Source of the DNA: Butyricicoccus pullicaecorum DSM 23266 | Lineage (GTDB): Bacteria > Bacillota > Clostridia > Oscillospirales > Butyricicoccaceae | Direction: 5' to 3' | DNA: 64,000 nt | NCBI RefSeq assembly: GCF_900167005.1 | Contig: NZ_FUXW01000002.1 | Coordinates: 248,001-312,000 of the forward strand | Part shown: piece by piece, positions 28,444-37,962 of the stretch | Layout: the number at the start of each line of letters is the position of its first letter | Position numbering within the stretch: the stretch's first letter is position 1 | Translations under genes and position numbers: made by a program | The notes under the pieces: generated by a model | What the model was told of the DNA's origin: nothing | Databases searched by the model: none | Seen by the model: the letters and a program-made list of their open reading frames with translations, nothing else

Positions 28444-28978
28444 AGCAGACCGAAGCGGCAATCTTATCCGCGGTTTCCCGACCGCACAGTGCCTCGCAGA
28501 GTGTCAGTGCAAAGTCAAACGCCGCGCCAGCGCCGCGACCGGTGATAATCTTACCGTCCCAAACACAGGGAACAGCCTGTGCAATGGCACCGACCATGCC
28601 GTCTTCCATGCCCGGATAGCAGGTTGCACGCTTGCCGTTGAGAATACCCATACCGCCCAGAACGATAGACGGTGCAGCACAAATCGCGCTGACATAGTGA
28701 CCGTCAGCCAGAACCTTCTCAACTGCATTGCGAACGAAATCCGATGCATAGAGATTCTTGGTGCCCGGCATACCGCCCGGCAGGAAAATCAGGTCGGCCG
28801 ATGCCAGATCGGTCTCTTCAGGCAGTAAATCGGCGATCATCGGTACACCGTGCGCACCGGTCACCGTCTTTCCAGTCACACCGACCGTGCGGACATCGAC
28901 ACCAGCGCGGCGGAGGACATCAATCGGGGTCAATGCTTCGACTTCTTCAAAACCGTCAGCTAAAAATACATAAACCAT
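28433..28978 (-). CDS. DJ-1/PfpI family (ThiJ-type) protein
   Basis: This 181-aa protein has a DJ-1 fold: an opening VYVFLADGFEEVEALTPIDV with the conserved Glu, and a nucleophile elbow SAICAAPSIVLGGMG with Cys near residue 103. Family members are deglycases, chaperones or hydrolases; the reaction is not settled. The length and motifs fit the YajL/DJ-1 subgroup. It overlaps the fthC start and lies 16 bp after the GNAT gene. Confidence 0.9.
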   Translation of the reverse strand: MVYVFLADGFEEVEALTPIDVLRRAGVDVRTVGVTGKTVTGAHGVPMIADLLPEETDLASADLIFLPGGMPGTKNLYASDFVRNAVEKVLADGHYVSAICAAPSIVLGGMGILNGKRATCYPGMEDGMVGAIAQAVPCVWDGKIITGRGAGAAFDFALTLCEALCGRETADKIAASVCYAR

Positions 28979-28994
28979 GACTGTTCTCTCCTTT

Positions 28995-29831
28995 TCAGTT
29001 GAGCATAAGATTCATATAGCCGTGCATGGACGGCTGAGACGTATAAAATTTAATGCATCCCAAAGAATGAGCGGGCTCGTCGGCCGGGCCGGACATGCGC
29101 ACTGAGGTGCAGCCTGTCTGATGTGCCAAAGCGGACAAGAAAGCCTCTCGATTGGCACGGTCTGCACAGACACATTCCTGTGCCCAGATGCCAGCTTCTT
29201 CCTGCCAGACGAAAGCGTAGCCTGTTAGTTTCCCATCTTGCTCCCAGCCATAAGCACCAGCACCCAAAGTTTGAAAGAGGGCGAGCTGCTGCTGCCATTG
29301 TGCAGCCGAGCGGATGACTGCCATATCATATTGCGCAGTCTGCGCATCATAGAGTGCCTGACACGCATTGAGATCGTCTGCAGTCAAGGGACGCAGGCAA
29401 GCATTTGGAACGGGTGCAATCTGCTCGGTAAACGTTTGGATAGAAAACTGAGGCAGATAGCCGAATGGACGATAGAAATCGAACAACCATTTCTCTTGTG
29501 GAATGAGCATGGAGGCAACACGGCCATGCTGTTGATCCCAGTCGAAAGAAGCGGACAGCAGTTGACTCATCAGATGCTGACGGCGGAAGTCAGGATGGGT
29601 ACAAGCGCCGTAGATATAAGTGACCGGAAAATCCTGATCGTGCACACGAAGTGTATAGGGCAGCATCTGCACCATCGCAGCGATACAACCGTCAAGTTCA
29701 CATACCAAGGTGTCGTTCAGGGAAAACAGATGATCGAAGTAATAAGGGTTAAACCCGGTGTCATCCGGGAAACAAATCTCCCAGAGATCACGAATTGCCG
29801 AAAGATCACCCGGCTGAGCGAAGCGGATCAT
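28995..29831 (-). CDS. GNAT family N-acetyltransferase (Eis-like two-domain)
   Basis: This 278-aa protein opens with MIRFAQPGDLSAIRDLWEIC. The acetyl-CoA-binding motif follows FPVTYIYGACTHPDFRRQHL (about residues 66-85), and the C-terminal half is a second, divergent domain with GYAFVWQE. This resembles Eis-type two-lobed acetyltransferases. The substrate is unknown. It overlaps the DUF2156 gene start-to-stop by 4 bp (ATGA), so the pair is translationally coupled. Confidence 0.85.
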   Translation of the reverse strand: MIRFAQPGDLSAIRDLWEICFPDDTGFNPYYFDHLFSLNDTLVCELDGCIAAMVQMLPYTLRVHDQDFPVTYIYGACTHPDFRRQHLMSQLLSASFDWDQQHGRVASMLIPQEKWLFDFYRPFGYLPQFSIQTFTEQIAPVPNACLRPLTADDLNACQALYDAQTAQYDMAVIRSAAQWQQQLALFQTLGAGAYGWEQDGKLTGYAFVWQEEAGIWAQECVCADRANREAFLSALAHQTGCTSVRMSGPADEPAHSLGCIKFYTSQPSMHGYMNLMLN

Positions 29832-30739
29832 TGCGCTTCCCCTTTCGGGACGGCGACATATTTTTTGGACAAAAATGCCGGATAGTAAGACTGCTTTGCC
29901 TTGCGCAGACCTTCCAGACCGAGATCTTCCTCACGATTGACGTACATGACATCGGTGCAGTTGCGTTTGACGAACTGCTGGTTGATCATCTGATAGGCAC
30001 CGGGAATATTATGGTCAGCCTTTTCGATCTGAACGACGTACATGTCATCGGTTGCGCGACAGCCGAACGTGAATGCGATCACTTCCCCATCCAGACGCAG
30101 CAGACCGCCGCGTAGACCGAGGGCATCCCAGTTATTCAGGCCAATACCAACCGCACAGGTTTCACCAAAGAAGGCGTGGTCACGCATGCAGCCATTCATC
30201 TCACACCACTTGAAGTGGAATTTGAGTGCTTCACGCACGTTATCCGGGGTAATATCCTCGTAACTCCAGCGGCCTTCATAGTTGGCCAGGAAACGGTTGA
30301 CCAGATTGCGCTTGGACTGCAACTTTTTGCCCGATAAGGTCTGTAATTTTTCGCTCAGATAGACATAGTCGGCTGCACCTTCGTTGTAGGAGTAGTCGAA
30401 CTGACCCGGACAGCAGGTTTCCATGCGCTCGATCATGTCCTCAGCAACCGAGACCATAATAAACGGGTTGCCGCGCTCAGCGGCATCCTCACGCAGTGCT
30501 GCGACCGGCTGACACAGACTTCCCTCTCCGATCGGTGCCAGATACATTTCCTTTCCGGAATCTGCATCCCGCATTTTAACCAGTAAGAAGTCACCTAGAA
30601 AACAGATTTTGGTATCATAGTGATCGCGCCAGATATACAGATCAACAAAGCAGTGCTCGCACAGATGGTAGTTGTGCGCTCTGGCACAGGCTTCAACACG
30701 TTCCTTATCTTCCAGCGTGATTTCTCGAAAATCTAACAT
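29828..30739 (-). CDS. DUF2156 (phosphatidylglycerol lysyltransferase C-terminal-like) protein
   Basis: This 303-aa soluble protein matches the DUF2156 pattern: ACARAHNYHLCEHCFVDLYI near the N-terminus, KKLQSKRNLVNRFLANYEG in the middle, and YQMINQQFVKRNCTDVMYVN near the end. The fold is a double GNAT like the cytosolic domain of MprF. No membrane flippase domain is attached, so it is not itself an MprF. An aminoacyl-tRNA-dependent transfer reaction is possible but not shown. It is coupled to the GNAT gene. Confidence 0.85.
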   Translation of the reverse strand: MLDFREITLEDKERVEACARAHNYHLCEHCFVDLYIWRDHYDTKICFLGDFLLVKMRDADSGKEMYLAPIGEGSLCQPVAALREDAAERGNPFIMVSVAEDMIERMETCCPGQFDYSYNEGAADYVYLSEKLQTLSGKKLQSKRNLVNRFLANYEGRWSYEDITPDNVREALKFHFKWCEMNGCMRDHAFFGETCAVGIGLNNWDALGLRGGLLRLDGEVIAFTFGCRATDDMYVVQIEKADHNIPGAYQMINQQFVKRNCTDVMYVNREEDLGLEGLRKAKQSYYPAFLSKKYVAVPKGEAQ

Positions 30740-30799
30740 AAAATCCTTTCTCTCTCGTGTAGATCGCTCTTATTTGGATGATTTGCAGCCGAAAACGAA

Positions 30800-31573
30800 T
30801 TATTCAGCGTTCTGCAGTTCCAAATAATGGGCGCGAACCTGACTTGCCTGACCGCAGGTCATTTTGCCTTCCGTGCAGGGACCGGACACGCACGGCGGGC
30901 CGGCATGACGGAACAGCGTGGGCGCTACGGCATAGACAAGCTTGTACATTTCTTCTGCCAGTGCACGAATCTCCCACTGTGCGCGGTTGCAGCAGCGCAG
31001 ACGGAAGAAGTTTTGCAGAGAACGTGCATTGGCGGTCATGACGATGCGGGTTGTGCAGGCGTTGGGCAGGACATAACGCGCATCCTCAATGGCTTTTTTC
31101 TCCGCCTTGGAGCGAGCAGCCTTTTCGCTCATACCCGCAGCCAGATTTTCGGCTAGATAACCTTCCATCAGCGTTGCGGTCAGCGCTTCATAAGTGCGCT
31201 GATCGTCTTCCATCGCCTGGATAAACTGTGCTTTGGCTGCCGGGATTTTCTCGATCTCGGGCGGGACAACATATTCAAAACCCTTCTCGCGCACATAGCG
31301 CTGGGACTGGACGCTGTAAGAAGCCATACGGTGGCGGGTAATCTGTGCCAACAGCGAGCGGGACACACCTTCGATTGCAAAGGTGAACGAAACGTGCTCA
31401 ATCGGGCTTTCGTGACCGATTTCGGTCAGCATCTGTAAGAAGGACTGTGTTTTTTCCCCGGTCAGTCCGTCCAGAATACCGTCAACATCGACGGACGAGT
31501 AGCAGTTTTTAGCCGCGGCGGCGATCAAACGCTCAGGGTCGGGCGTGTGTGCCAGCAAACGGACTTTCATCAT
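30800..31573 (-). CDS. thyX: FAD-dependent thymidylate synthase ThyX
   Basis: ThyX (257 aa) makes dTMP from dUMP with methylene-THF and NADPH. The flavin/dUMP motif [14 protein letters not shown] contains the RHRxxS signature. The start is one of two tandem ATGs (31573 or 31570) behind GGAGG; the longer translation upstream lies in wecG. The product is a little longer than classical ThyX and has a C-terminal [13 protein letters not shown] segment. It overlaps the wecG stop. No ThyA was seen in the window. Confidence 0.95.
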   Translation of the reverse strand: MMKVRLLAHTPDPERLIAAAAKNCYSSVDVDGILDGLTGEKTQSFLQMLTEIGHESPIEHVSFTFAIEGVSRSLLAQITRHRMASYSVQSQRYVREKGFEYVVPPEIEKIPAAKAQFIQAMEDDQRTYEALTATLMEGYLAENLAAGMSEKAARSKAEKKAIEDARYVLPNACTTRIVMTANARSLQNFFRLRCCNRAQWEIRALAEEMYKLVYAVAPTLFRHAGPPCVSGPCTEGKMTCGQASQVRAHYLELQNAE

Positions 31574-32307
31574 GATTGTTTTCCTCCAAACAGTCTGGTC
31601 TTGATGGTGATCAGCAGAAACAGCGGCAGTTTCATCATGCGTCCGAAGCGGCTGGGCTGCTTGAGCAGACGGTGGAGCCATTCCAGATTCAAACGGCGGA
31701 AAAGCTCGGGCGCACGCTGTACGGTTCCGGCGAATACATCCAGCGAACCACCCAGACCACAAGACAGCGTAACCGGGAGCTCGTCCATGTGACCAGCCAT
31801 AAAGCGCTCTTGTTTGGGTGCACCGAGGCAGGTAAACATGACATCGGCTCCGCCTGCGGCCTTGACCGCATCGATTGCCTGCTGGTCGTCCTTGAAGTAG
31901 CCGTCCTGTGTACCGGCGATGACCAGTCCGGGATATTTCTTTTTGATGTTTTCAGCAGCCTTTTCAGCGACACCCGGCTTGGCACCGAGCAGGAACAGGC
32001 GCATTCCTTCCTGTGACATGCGATACATAAGTGCGTCTGCAAAGTCGATACCGGGCACCTTGCCGGCAAGCGGAACGCCCAAAATGCGGGCAGCATAAAT
32101 AACGCCGATGCCGTCGGGCAGAACAAGAGAGGCACGGTTAACGATATCGCGGAAGACCGGATCCTCAAACGTTGCATATACGATTTCCGGGTTCGGGGTT
32201 ACGACATAACCCTTTTTTCCGGCGCGGATCTGATCCATTGCCGCGTCGACCGCGTCTTTGAGTGTGACATTATGAAAAGTGACACCTAAAATATTTGCAG
32301 TTTTCAC
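31570..32307 (-). CDS. WecG/TagA/CpsF family glycosyltransferase
   Basis: This 245-aa GT26 enzyme transfers an N-acetylhexosamine (commonly ManNAc) onto a lipid-linked sugar, as TagA does in teichoic acid synthesis. Conserved parts are [31 protein letters not shown], and [13 protein letters not shown]. It starts at a GTG with GGAGA upstream. No other teichoic acid genes are adjacent. It appears to be the first gene of the long minus-strand run ending with the U32 gene. Confidence 0.93.
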   Translation of the reverse strand: MKTANILGVTFHNVTLKDAVDAAMDQIRAGKKGYVVTPNPEIVYATFEDPVFRDIVNRASLVLPDGIGVIYAARILGVPLAGKVPGIDFADALMYRMSQEGMRLFLLGAKPGVAEKAAENIKKKYPGLVIAGTQDGYFKDDQQAIDAVKAAGGADVMFTCLGAPKQERFMAGHMDELPVTLSCGLGGSLDVFAGTVQRAPELFRRLNLEWLHRLLKQPSRFGRMMKLPLFLLITIKTRLFGGKQS

Positions 32308-32345
32308 AGCTGATTCTCCATCTATATATATTTTATATCTATTCT

Positions 32346-32374
32346 ATTCTAGCGCATTTCCCGATAAACCACAA
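32346..32374 (-). promoter_or_regulatory. probable sigma-A promoter of the wecG-thyX operon
   Basis: TTGTGG (32374-32369), 17-bp spacer, TAGAAT (32351-32346), 38 bp before the wecG start. Confidence 0.55.
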
Positions 32375-32408
32375 GCCTAATTTGTTCGGGATATCTGTAA
32401 AGGTATAC

Positions 32409-32441
32409 AAAAACAGCCGACACAAATCGGTGCCGGCTGTT
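32409..32441 (-). terminator. intrinsic terminator of the leu operon
   Basis: AACAGCCG(G) and CGGCTGTT pair around an ATTTGTG loop region, followed by TTTGTA on the minus strand, 16 bp after the leuB stop. Confidence 0.85.
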
Positions 32442-32456
32442 GAAATTTCAGATATT

Positions 32457-33533
32457 TTAGATCAAATCACGAATGACCTGCCCCATCTCGCTGGTGGACA
32501 GAGCGGTCTGACCGGGAGACGCGATATCGGCAGTGCGGCAGCCGTTGTCGAGTGCCTTGCCGACAGCCTGCTCGATGGCATCGGCTTCTGCCGACAGACC
32601 GAACGAGTAGCGCAACATCATGGCGCAGGACAGAATAGTCGCAATCGGGTTTGCAATGCCCTTGCCTGCGATGTCGGGTGCAGAACCGTGAATGGGTTCG
32701 TACATGCCGCGGCCGGTTTCGCCGATCGAAGCGGACGGCAGCATACCGATCGAGCCGGTAATCATGGAAGCCTCGTCGGACAGAATGTCGCCGAACAGGT
32801 TGCCGGTCAGCAGAACGTCAAACTGACCCGGGCTATGTACCAGTTGCATGGCAGCGTTGTCAACATACATGTGCTGCAGTTCAACGTCGGGATACTCGGC
32901 AGCAATGCGGGTTACGGTCTCGCGCCAGACGCGGGAGGTCTCGAGTACGTTGGCCTTATCTACGCTGGTGACCTTCTTGGAGCGAACACGCGCCATCTCA
33001 AACGCACGGCGTGCGATGCGCTCTACCTCGTAGACCGAGTAGTTCATATCGTCGCATCCCATTTCGCCCCAACCACAGTCACTTTCCTTGCGGTAGTGAT
33101 TGCCAAAGTAGACGTCACCAGTCAGCTCGCGGCAAACGACGATGTCGAAACCGTCGCCAATGATTTCCTTCTTGATCGGGCAGGCATCCGCGAGAGCCTT
33201 GTACATCATCGCAGGGCGAATATTTGCGAACAGACCGAGCGCTGCGCGCAGACCGAGCAGAGCCTTTTCCGGGCGCTTTGCAGACGGTACATTGTCCCAC
33301 TTGGGGCCGCCAACGGCACCGAGCAAAACCGAGTCTGCATTTTTGCAGATTTCGATCGTCTCATCGGTCAGCGGAATGCCATTTGCATCGATGGAGCAGC
33401 CGCCGGCCAGAACTTCCTGAAATTTAAAAGTGTGACCAAACTTTTCGCCGATCTTTTCCAGAACCAGCATAGCCTCAGAAACGATTTCCGGGCCGATACC
33501 GTCACCCTTGATGACTGCAATATTGTAATTCAT
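32457..33533 (-). CDS. leuB: 3-isopropylmalate dehydrogenase
   Basis: LeuB (358 aa) oxidises 3-isopropylmalate in leucine synthesis. The ATG at 33533 gives MNYNIAVIKGDGIGPEIVSE and follows GAGGAGA; a GTG 9 bp earlier is too close to it. Substrate and metal motifs are RELTGDVYFG, VDKANVLETSRVWRE and LFGDILSDEASMITGSIGM (partly cited), with a C-terminal HGSAPDIAGKGIANP. It is the last gene of leuA-leuC-leuD-leuB. Confidence 0.97.
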   Translation of the reverse strand: MNYNIAVIKGDGIGPEIVSEAMLVLEKIGEKFGHTFKFQEVLAGGCSIDANGIPLTDETIEICKNADSVLLGAVGGPKWDNVPSAKRPEKALLGLRAALGLFANIRPAMMYKALADACPIKKEIIGDGFDIVVCRELTGDVYFGNHYRKESDCGWGEMGCDDMNYSVYEVERIARRAFEMARVRSKKVTSVDKANVLETSRVWRETVTRIAAEYPDVELQHMYVDNAAMQLVHSPGQFDVLLTGNLFGDILSDEASMITGSIGMLPSASIGETGRGMYEPIHGSAPDIAGKGIANPIATILSCAMMLRYSFGLSAEADAIEQAVGKALDNGCRTADIASPGQTALSTSEMGQVIRDLI

Positions 33534-33538
33534 GGGAC

Positions 33539-34030
33539 TCACTCTCCTCTTTCCTTCAGCGACTTGAGCAGACCACCGGCATGGATGATGGACTGAATAA
33601 ACGGCGGGAATGCAGCTGCCTGATAGGTCTCGCCCTTGGTGACGTTGGTGATGACGCCGGTATCAAAGTCAACCGATACCTCATCCCCTGCCTCAATACC
33701 GTTTGCAGCGGCTTCGCATTCCAGAATGGGAAGGCCGATGTTGATGGCGTTGCGGTAGAAAATACGTGCAAAGGAAGCTGCGATGACGCAGGAAACCTTG
33801 TTTTCCTTCAGAACGAGCGGTGCATGCTCACGTGAGGAGCCGCAGCCAAAGTTACGGTTTGCCACGATGATGTCGCCGGGCTGAACCTTCTTGACAAATT
33901 CGGTATCGATATCCTCCATCGCATGGGTAGCCAGCTCAGCCGGATCGGCGATATTCAGATAACGTGCAGGGATGATAACGTCGGTGTCGACGTTATCCCC
34001 GTATTTGAAAACAGAACCTTTTACGATCAT
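33539..34030 (-). CDS. leuD: 3-isopropylmalate dehydratase small subunit
   Basis: LeuD (163 aa) pairs with LeuC. Conserved are [32 protein letters not shown] and [16 protein letters not shown]. Length and the DTDxIIPA type fit the short archaeal/clostridial LeuD class. It lies 18 bp after leuC and 5 bp before leuB. Confidence 0.96.
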   Translation of the reverse strand: MIVKGSVFKYGDNVDTDVIIPARYLNIADPAELATHAMEDIDTEFVKKVQPGDIIVANRNFGCGSSREHAPLVLKENKVSCVIAASFARIFYRNAINIGLPILECEAAANGIEAGDEVSVDFDTGVITNVTKGETYQAAAFPPFIQSIIHAGGLLKSLKERGE

Positions 34031-34048
34031 GGTAGACTTCCTTCCCTG

Positions 34049-35311
34049 TTACTTGACATCTTCGGGGGCACAGATGTAGCCCATAACGGCGGATGCGGCA
34101 GCGACTGCCGGGCTTGCCAGATAGATTTCGCTCGTGATATGACCCATACGGCCGACAAAGTTGCGGTTCGTGGTCGAGATCGAGCGCTCGTTCTGCGCCA
34201 GAATACCCATGTGACCGCCGAGGCACGGGCCGCAGGTCGGCGTGGAGACAATGGCACCAGCCTGGATGAAGATTTTCGCCAGACCTTCCTCGATGCACTG
34301 GAGGTAAACTTCCTGCGTCGCCGGAATAACGATGGTACGTACACCGGGAGCAACATGACGGCCCTTGAGGATGGAAGCCGCAATGCGCATATCTTCAATA
34401 CGGCCGTTGGTGCACGAACCGATGACCGACTGCTGAATCTCGATGTGGTCGAGCTCATCAATGGTCTTGGTGTTCTCGGGCAGATGCGGGCATGCAACAG
34501 TCGGACGCAGCGTGGACAGATCGATCTCGTAGGTCTCGTCGTAAACTGCGTCTGCGTCGGCCTCGAATACCGTGACTGCGCGGTGTACACGATCTTTAAT
34601 ATATTCCATGGTCTTGTCGTCAACCGGGAAGATACCATTCTTAGCGCCTGCCTCAATGGCCATGTTGCAGATGGTGAAGCGGTCGTCCATGGACAGCTCT
34701 GCAACACCCTCGCCGGTAAACTCCATCGACTTGTACAGCGCACCATCTACACCAATCTTGCCGATAATGTGCAGAATAACGTCCTTGCCAGAAATCCAGG
34801 GAGCCTTCTTGCCCTTCAGAACAAACTTGATGGCCGAGGGAACCTTAAACCATGCCTTACCGGTTGCCATACCGGCAGCCAGATCGGTCGAGCCAACGCC
34901 GGTGGAGAACGCACCCAGTGCACCGTAGGTGCAGGTGTGGGAGTCTGCACCGATGATGAGCTCACCCGGAGCGGTCAAGCCTTTTTCGGGCAGCAGTGCG
35001 TGCTCGACGCCCATCTCACCGACATCGTAAAAGTTTACGATGTCGTACTTCTTCGCGAACTCACGGCACTCTAAGCACTGCTGAGCAGACTTGATGTCCT
35101 TATTCGGTGCAAAGTGGTCCATAACAAGCGCGATCTTGGTGCGGTCAAAAACCTTGTCAAAACCTGCCTTTTCCATTTCGCGGATGGCAACCGGGCCGGT
35201 GATATCGTTGGCCAAGGTCAGATCGACCTGTGCCTCGATGAGCTGTCCGGCGGTCACCGCGTCAAGTCCCGCATGTTTTGCGAGGATCTTCTGAGTCATT
35301 GTCATTGCCAT
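34049..35311 (-). CDS. leuC: 3-isopropylmalate dehydratase large subunit
   Basis: LeuC (420 aa) carries the 4Fe-4S cluster of isopropylmalate isomerase. Cluster Cys residues appear in [14 protein letters not shown] and [35 protein letters not shown] (cited within limit) is another signature. The short length matches the LeuC type that pairs with the small LeuD seen next to it. The start region has alternatives at M1, M3 and M5 of [14 protein letters not shown] favours the first or second. Confidence 0.96.
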   Translation of the reverse strand: MAMTMTQKILAKHAGLDAVTAGQLIEAQVDLTLANDITGPVAIREMEKAGFDKVFDRTKIALVMDHFAPNKDIKSAQQCLECREFAKKYDIVNFYDVGEMGVEHALLPEKGLTAPGELIIGADSHTCTYGALGAFSTGVGSTDLAAGMATGKAWFKVPSAIKFVLKGKKAPWISGKDVILHIIGKIGVDGALYKSMEFTGEGVAELSMDDRFTICNMAIEAGAKNGIFPVDDKTMEYIKDRVHRAVTVFEADADAVYDETYEIDLSTLRPTVACPHLPENTKTIDELDHIEIQQSVIGSCTNGRIEDMRIAASILKGRHVAPGVRTIVIPATQEVYLQCIEEGLAKIFIQAGAIVSTPTCGPCLGGHMGILAQNERSISTTNRNFVGRMGHITSEIYLASPAVAAASAVMGYICAPEDVK

Positions 35312-35329
35312 AGTTGTAATCCCTCTTGT

Positions 35330-36838
35330 TTATTCCATAAAGAACTTATTGATACCGTTGATATATGCCTTGATCGAAGCCTCGATAACGTCGACTGCAA
35401 CGCCGCGGCCGGTGACGAGCTCGCTGCCGTCTACCGAGATCTTGACGATTGCTTCGCCCTGTGCGTCCTCGCCTTCGGTCATTGCCTTCAAGGAGTAATC
35501 CTCCAGAACAACTTCGCGGCCGACGATCTTGTTGATGGCACGGAATGCGGCATTGATCGGGCCGTCCGATGCTGCAACACGCTCGATGGTCTCATCGCCG
35601 TGCTTGACGCGGATAACAGCGGTCGAGGTGATGGAGTTACCCGAGTTGATAACGAAGTTGACCAGCGTGTAACGCTCGCTGCCGGAAACCGGAACTGCAC
35701 CGACCAGAGCTTCGAGGTCGCGATCCTTGATGATCTTCTTCTTGTCTGCGAGGAGCTTGAACTTTGCAAATGCCTTGTCGAGCTTTTCAGCATCGAGCTG
35801 ATAGCCCAGCGTGCGCAGACGATCTTCGAATGCGTGACGGCCGGAGTGCTTGCCGAGAACGATGGCGTTCTGCGGAATACCGACGGATTCGGGAGTCATG
35901 ATCTCGTAAGTTTCCTTGTTTGCCATGACACCGTGCTGATGGATACCGGATTCGTGTGCGAATGCGTTTGCACCGATAATCGGCTTGGTCGGAGCAACCG
36001 GAACACCGGTGATGGTCTGAATCATGCGGCTAGCACGATAGATCTGGGTGGTATCGATGTTGGATTCTGCCTGATAGTAGTCGCGGCGGACATGCAGCGC
36101 CATGACGCACTCTTCCATGGAAGCGTTGCCGGCGCGCTCGCCGATACCGTTGATTGTACATTCGATCTGGTTGATACCGGCCTCAACGCCTGCCAGCGAG
36201 TTGGCAACCGCCATGCCGAGGTCGTTGTGGCAGTGGCAGGACAGCGTGACGTTTTCAATGCCGGGGGTGTGCTCACGCAGATAACGAACGAGTGCAGCGT
36301 ACTCATCGGGAGCCATATAACCGACGGTGTCGGGAATGTTAAGCGTGGTTGCACCAGCCTTGATGGCAGCTTCAAAGGTCTTTGCCAGGAACTCGGGCTC
36401 GGTGCGGCAAGCGTCCTCAGCGGAGAACTCGATATCGCTCAAATACTTCTTTGCGTAAGCAACATTGTGCGCGATTGCTTCCAAAACTTCGTCCTGAGAC
36501 ATTTTCAGCTTATACTGTCTGTGGAGCGGAGATGTTGCGAGGAATACATGAATACGAGCGGAGTTTGCACGCTTAATTGCGCTGTATGCCGCATCAATAT
36601 CCTTTTCTACACAGCGAGCCAGCGAGCAGACCGTCGAGTTGTGAACGTTGTCTGCAATGGCTGCGATCGCTGCCGCATCACCCGGGGAAGCAATGGCAAA
36701 ACCGGCCTCGATGATGTCGACCTTCATGGATTCCAGCTGACGTGCAACCTCAATTTTTTCATTCAGGTTCATGCTGCAGCCGGGAGACTGCTCGCCATCA
36801 CGTAAGGTTGTGTCGAAAATCTGAATCGTTCTTCCCAT
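35330..36838 (-). CDS. leuA: 2-isopropylmalate synthase
   Basis: LeuA (502 aa) commits 2-ketoisovalerate to leucine synthesis. The ATG at 36838 has AGGAGG upstream. The HMGL-like catalytic domain has IQIFDTTLRDGEQSPGCSMN, CHCHNDLGMAVANSLAG and GERAGNASMEECVMAL. The C-terminal LeuA allosteric domain (about residues 365-500) implies leucine feedback. It is the first structural gene after the Leu T-box. Confidence 0.97.
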   Translation of the reverse strand: MGRTIQIFDTTLRDGEQSPGCSMNLNEKIEVARQLESMKVDIIEAGFAIASPGDAAAIAAIADNVHNSTVCSLARCVEKDIDAAYSAIKRANSARIHVFLATSPLHRQYKLKMSQDEVLEAIAHNVAYAKKYLSDIEFSAEDACRTEPEFLAKTFEAAIKAGATTLNIPDTVGYMAPDEYAALVRYLREHTPGIENVTLSCHCHNDLGMAVANSLAGVEAGINQIECTINGIGERAGNASMEECVMALHVRRDYYQAESNIDTTQIYRASRMIQTITGVPVAPTKPIIGANAFAHESGIHQHGVMANKETYEIMTPESVGIPQNAIVLGKHSGRHAFEDRLRTLGYQLDAEKLDKAFAKFKLLADKKKIIKDRDLEALVGAVPVSGSERYTLVNFVINSGNSITSTAVIRVKHGDETIERVAASDGPINAAFRAINKIVGREVVLEDYSLKAMTEGEDAQGEAIVKISVDGSELVTGRGVAVDVIEASIKAYINGINKFFME

Positions 36839-36886
36839 GATCAAAATCCTCCTGATAGACAAAGTTTGGGATCTGCGGGACAAAAC

Positions 36887-37171
36887 AAAAAGCTTCGTCC
36901 CTTAAAATACTTTAAGAGACGAAGCTAGAAACTCCGCGTTACCACTCTCATTGCCGTCCGTAGACGACCACTCAGTGCATATCAAACAATATGCCTTCCC
37001 TATAACGGGGGACAACCGGTAGAACCTACTGGAAAATTTCAGTCCACAGCTCCCGGGCGAGTTTCACCGGTCACAGATACTGTTTTGCACCAACCAACAG
37101 CTCTCTGAAATCTGGGGAACGATTACTTTACCCGTTCATTGCTTTTACTAATTTAGCTTGTGAAAGAATAT
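36887..37171 (-). ncRNA. T-box leader of the leu operon (tRNA-Leu sensing)
   Basis: On the minus strand AGAGTGGTAACGCGG is the T-box of the antiterminator, followed by the terminator stem AGCTTCGTC...GACGAAGCTTTTT (36926-36887). Stem I shows AGAGAGCTG, the TTGGTTGGTGC AG-bulge region, and the specifier loop GGTGAAACTCGCC. CTC at 37061-37059 is in the specifier position and codes for leucine, in agreement with leuA downstream. Confidence 0.95.
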
Positions 37172-37177
37172 AGGTAT

Positions 37178-37206
37178 ATGATAGACCATTTGTGCAAAGC
37201 TGTCAA
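37178..37206 (-). promoter_or_regulatory. sigma-A promoter of the leu T-box transcript
   Basis: TTGACA (37206-37201), 17-bp spacer, TATCAT (37183-37178). Confidence 0.8.
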
Positions 37207-37268
37207 GAGAAAATTTGGGATTTTTTTGAGACAAATTTTAAGACAATACAAAAAGTCAATTTCTTCGC

Positions 37269-37297
37269 TTGCAACTTCCGACCGGATTCTATACAAT
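37269..37297 (+). promoter_or_regulatory. probable sigma-A promoter of the PAP2 gene
   Basis: TTGCAA (37269-37274), 17-bp spacer, TACAAT (37292-37297). AGGAGGAG follows 15 bp later, before the ATG at 37329. Confidence 0.65.
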
Positions 37298-37328
37298 AAA
37301 TAAAACGAACAGGAGGAGTTTGGCATAG

Positions 37329-37883
37329 ATGGAATGGATACAGGGATTAGATCATGATATATTGCTGTATATTGCCCAGCATGTACGACAGGACTGGCTG
37401 ACACCCATTGTGACACTGATCACTTCACTGGGAAATGCAGGAGCGATTTGGCTGGTGATTGCGTTTGTGCTGGTGATTCGTCCGCGTACACGGCGGTGTG
37501 GTATTGCGATGCTGCTGGCATTGCTGCTCGGATTGTTGATTGGAAATCTGGCCATTAAGAACATCGTGGCACGTCCACGGCCGTTCCGTACTTATACCGA
37601 TATTATACCGCTCGTCTCGCCGGGAGATTTGTATTCCTTCCCTTCCGGACATACATTGTCTTCCTTCTGCGCGGCGACTGCATGCTTTGGTTTTTACAAA
37701 AAACCGGGAATCGCATGCGGGGTACTTGCGGTATTGATCGGACTTTCTCGCCTCTATGTCGGCGTTCATTATCCGACCGACGTGCTGTGCGGTGCACTGT
37801 TGGGCATTGTGCTGGGCTGGATTTCGGTCTGGATTGTCAATCAGATCGGTGACCAAATGCATTTTCGCCGCATGAAATATTGA
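37329..37883 (+). CDS. PAP2-family membrane phosphatase
   Basis: This 184-aa integral membrane protein has the three-part acid phosphatase motif: KNIVARPRPF, FPSGHTLSSF and SRLYVGVHYPTDVL. Family members dephosphorylate undecaprenyl pyrophosphate (BacA-independent) or phosphatidic acid or PGP. Which lipid is used cannot be told. It is monocistronic, with its own promoter and a terminator at 37889-37922. Confidence 0.92.
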   Translation: MEWIQGLDHDILLYIAQHVRQDWLTPIVTLITSLGNAGAIWLVIAFVLVIRPRTRRCGIAMLLALLLGLLIGNLAIKNIVARPRPFRTYTDIIPLVSPGDLYSFPSGHTLSSFCAATACFGFYKKPGIACGVLAVLIGLSRLYVGVHYPTDVLCGALLGIVLGWISVWIVNQIGDQMHFRRMKY

Positions 37884-37888
37884 GCTTC

Positions 37889-37922
37889 AGGGATATGCAC
37901 AAAAGCATATCCCTTGTTTTTT
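37889..37922 (+). terminator. intrinsic terminator after the PAP2 gene
   Basis: AGGGATATGC and GCATATCCCT form a perfect 10-bp stem followed by TGTTTTTT. Confidence 0.88.
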
Positions 37923-37942
37923 CTACGAAAATCGTGTATGAT
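37914..37942 (+). promoter_or_regulatory. possible promoter of the NhaC antiporter gene
   Basis: TTGTTT (37914-37919), 17-bp spacer, TATGAT (37937-37942). The -35 overlaps the T-run of the upstream terminator. Confidence 0.5.
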
Positions 37943-37962
37943 AGGCTACAAGGAAAAATGAC

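Noticed and set aside
31574-31762. A longer ThyX with about 63 extra N-terminal residues
   Set aside because: The extension lies wholly inside wecG in another frame and lacks a ribosome-binding site; the tandem ATG behind GGAGG is the better start.
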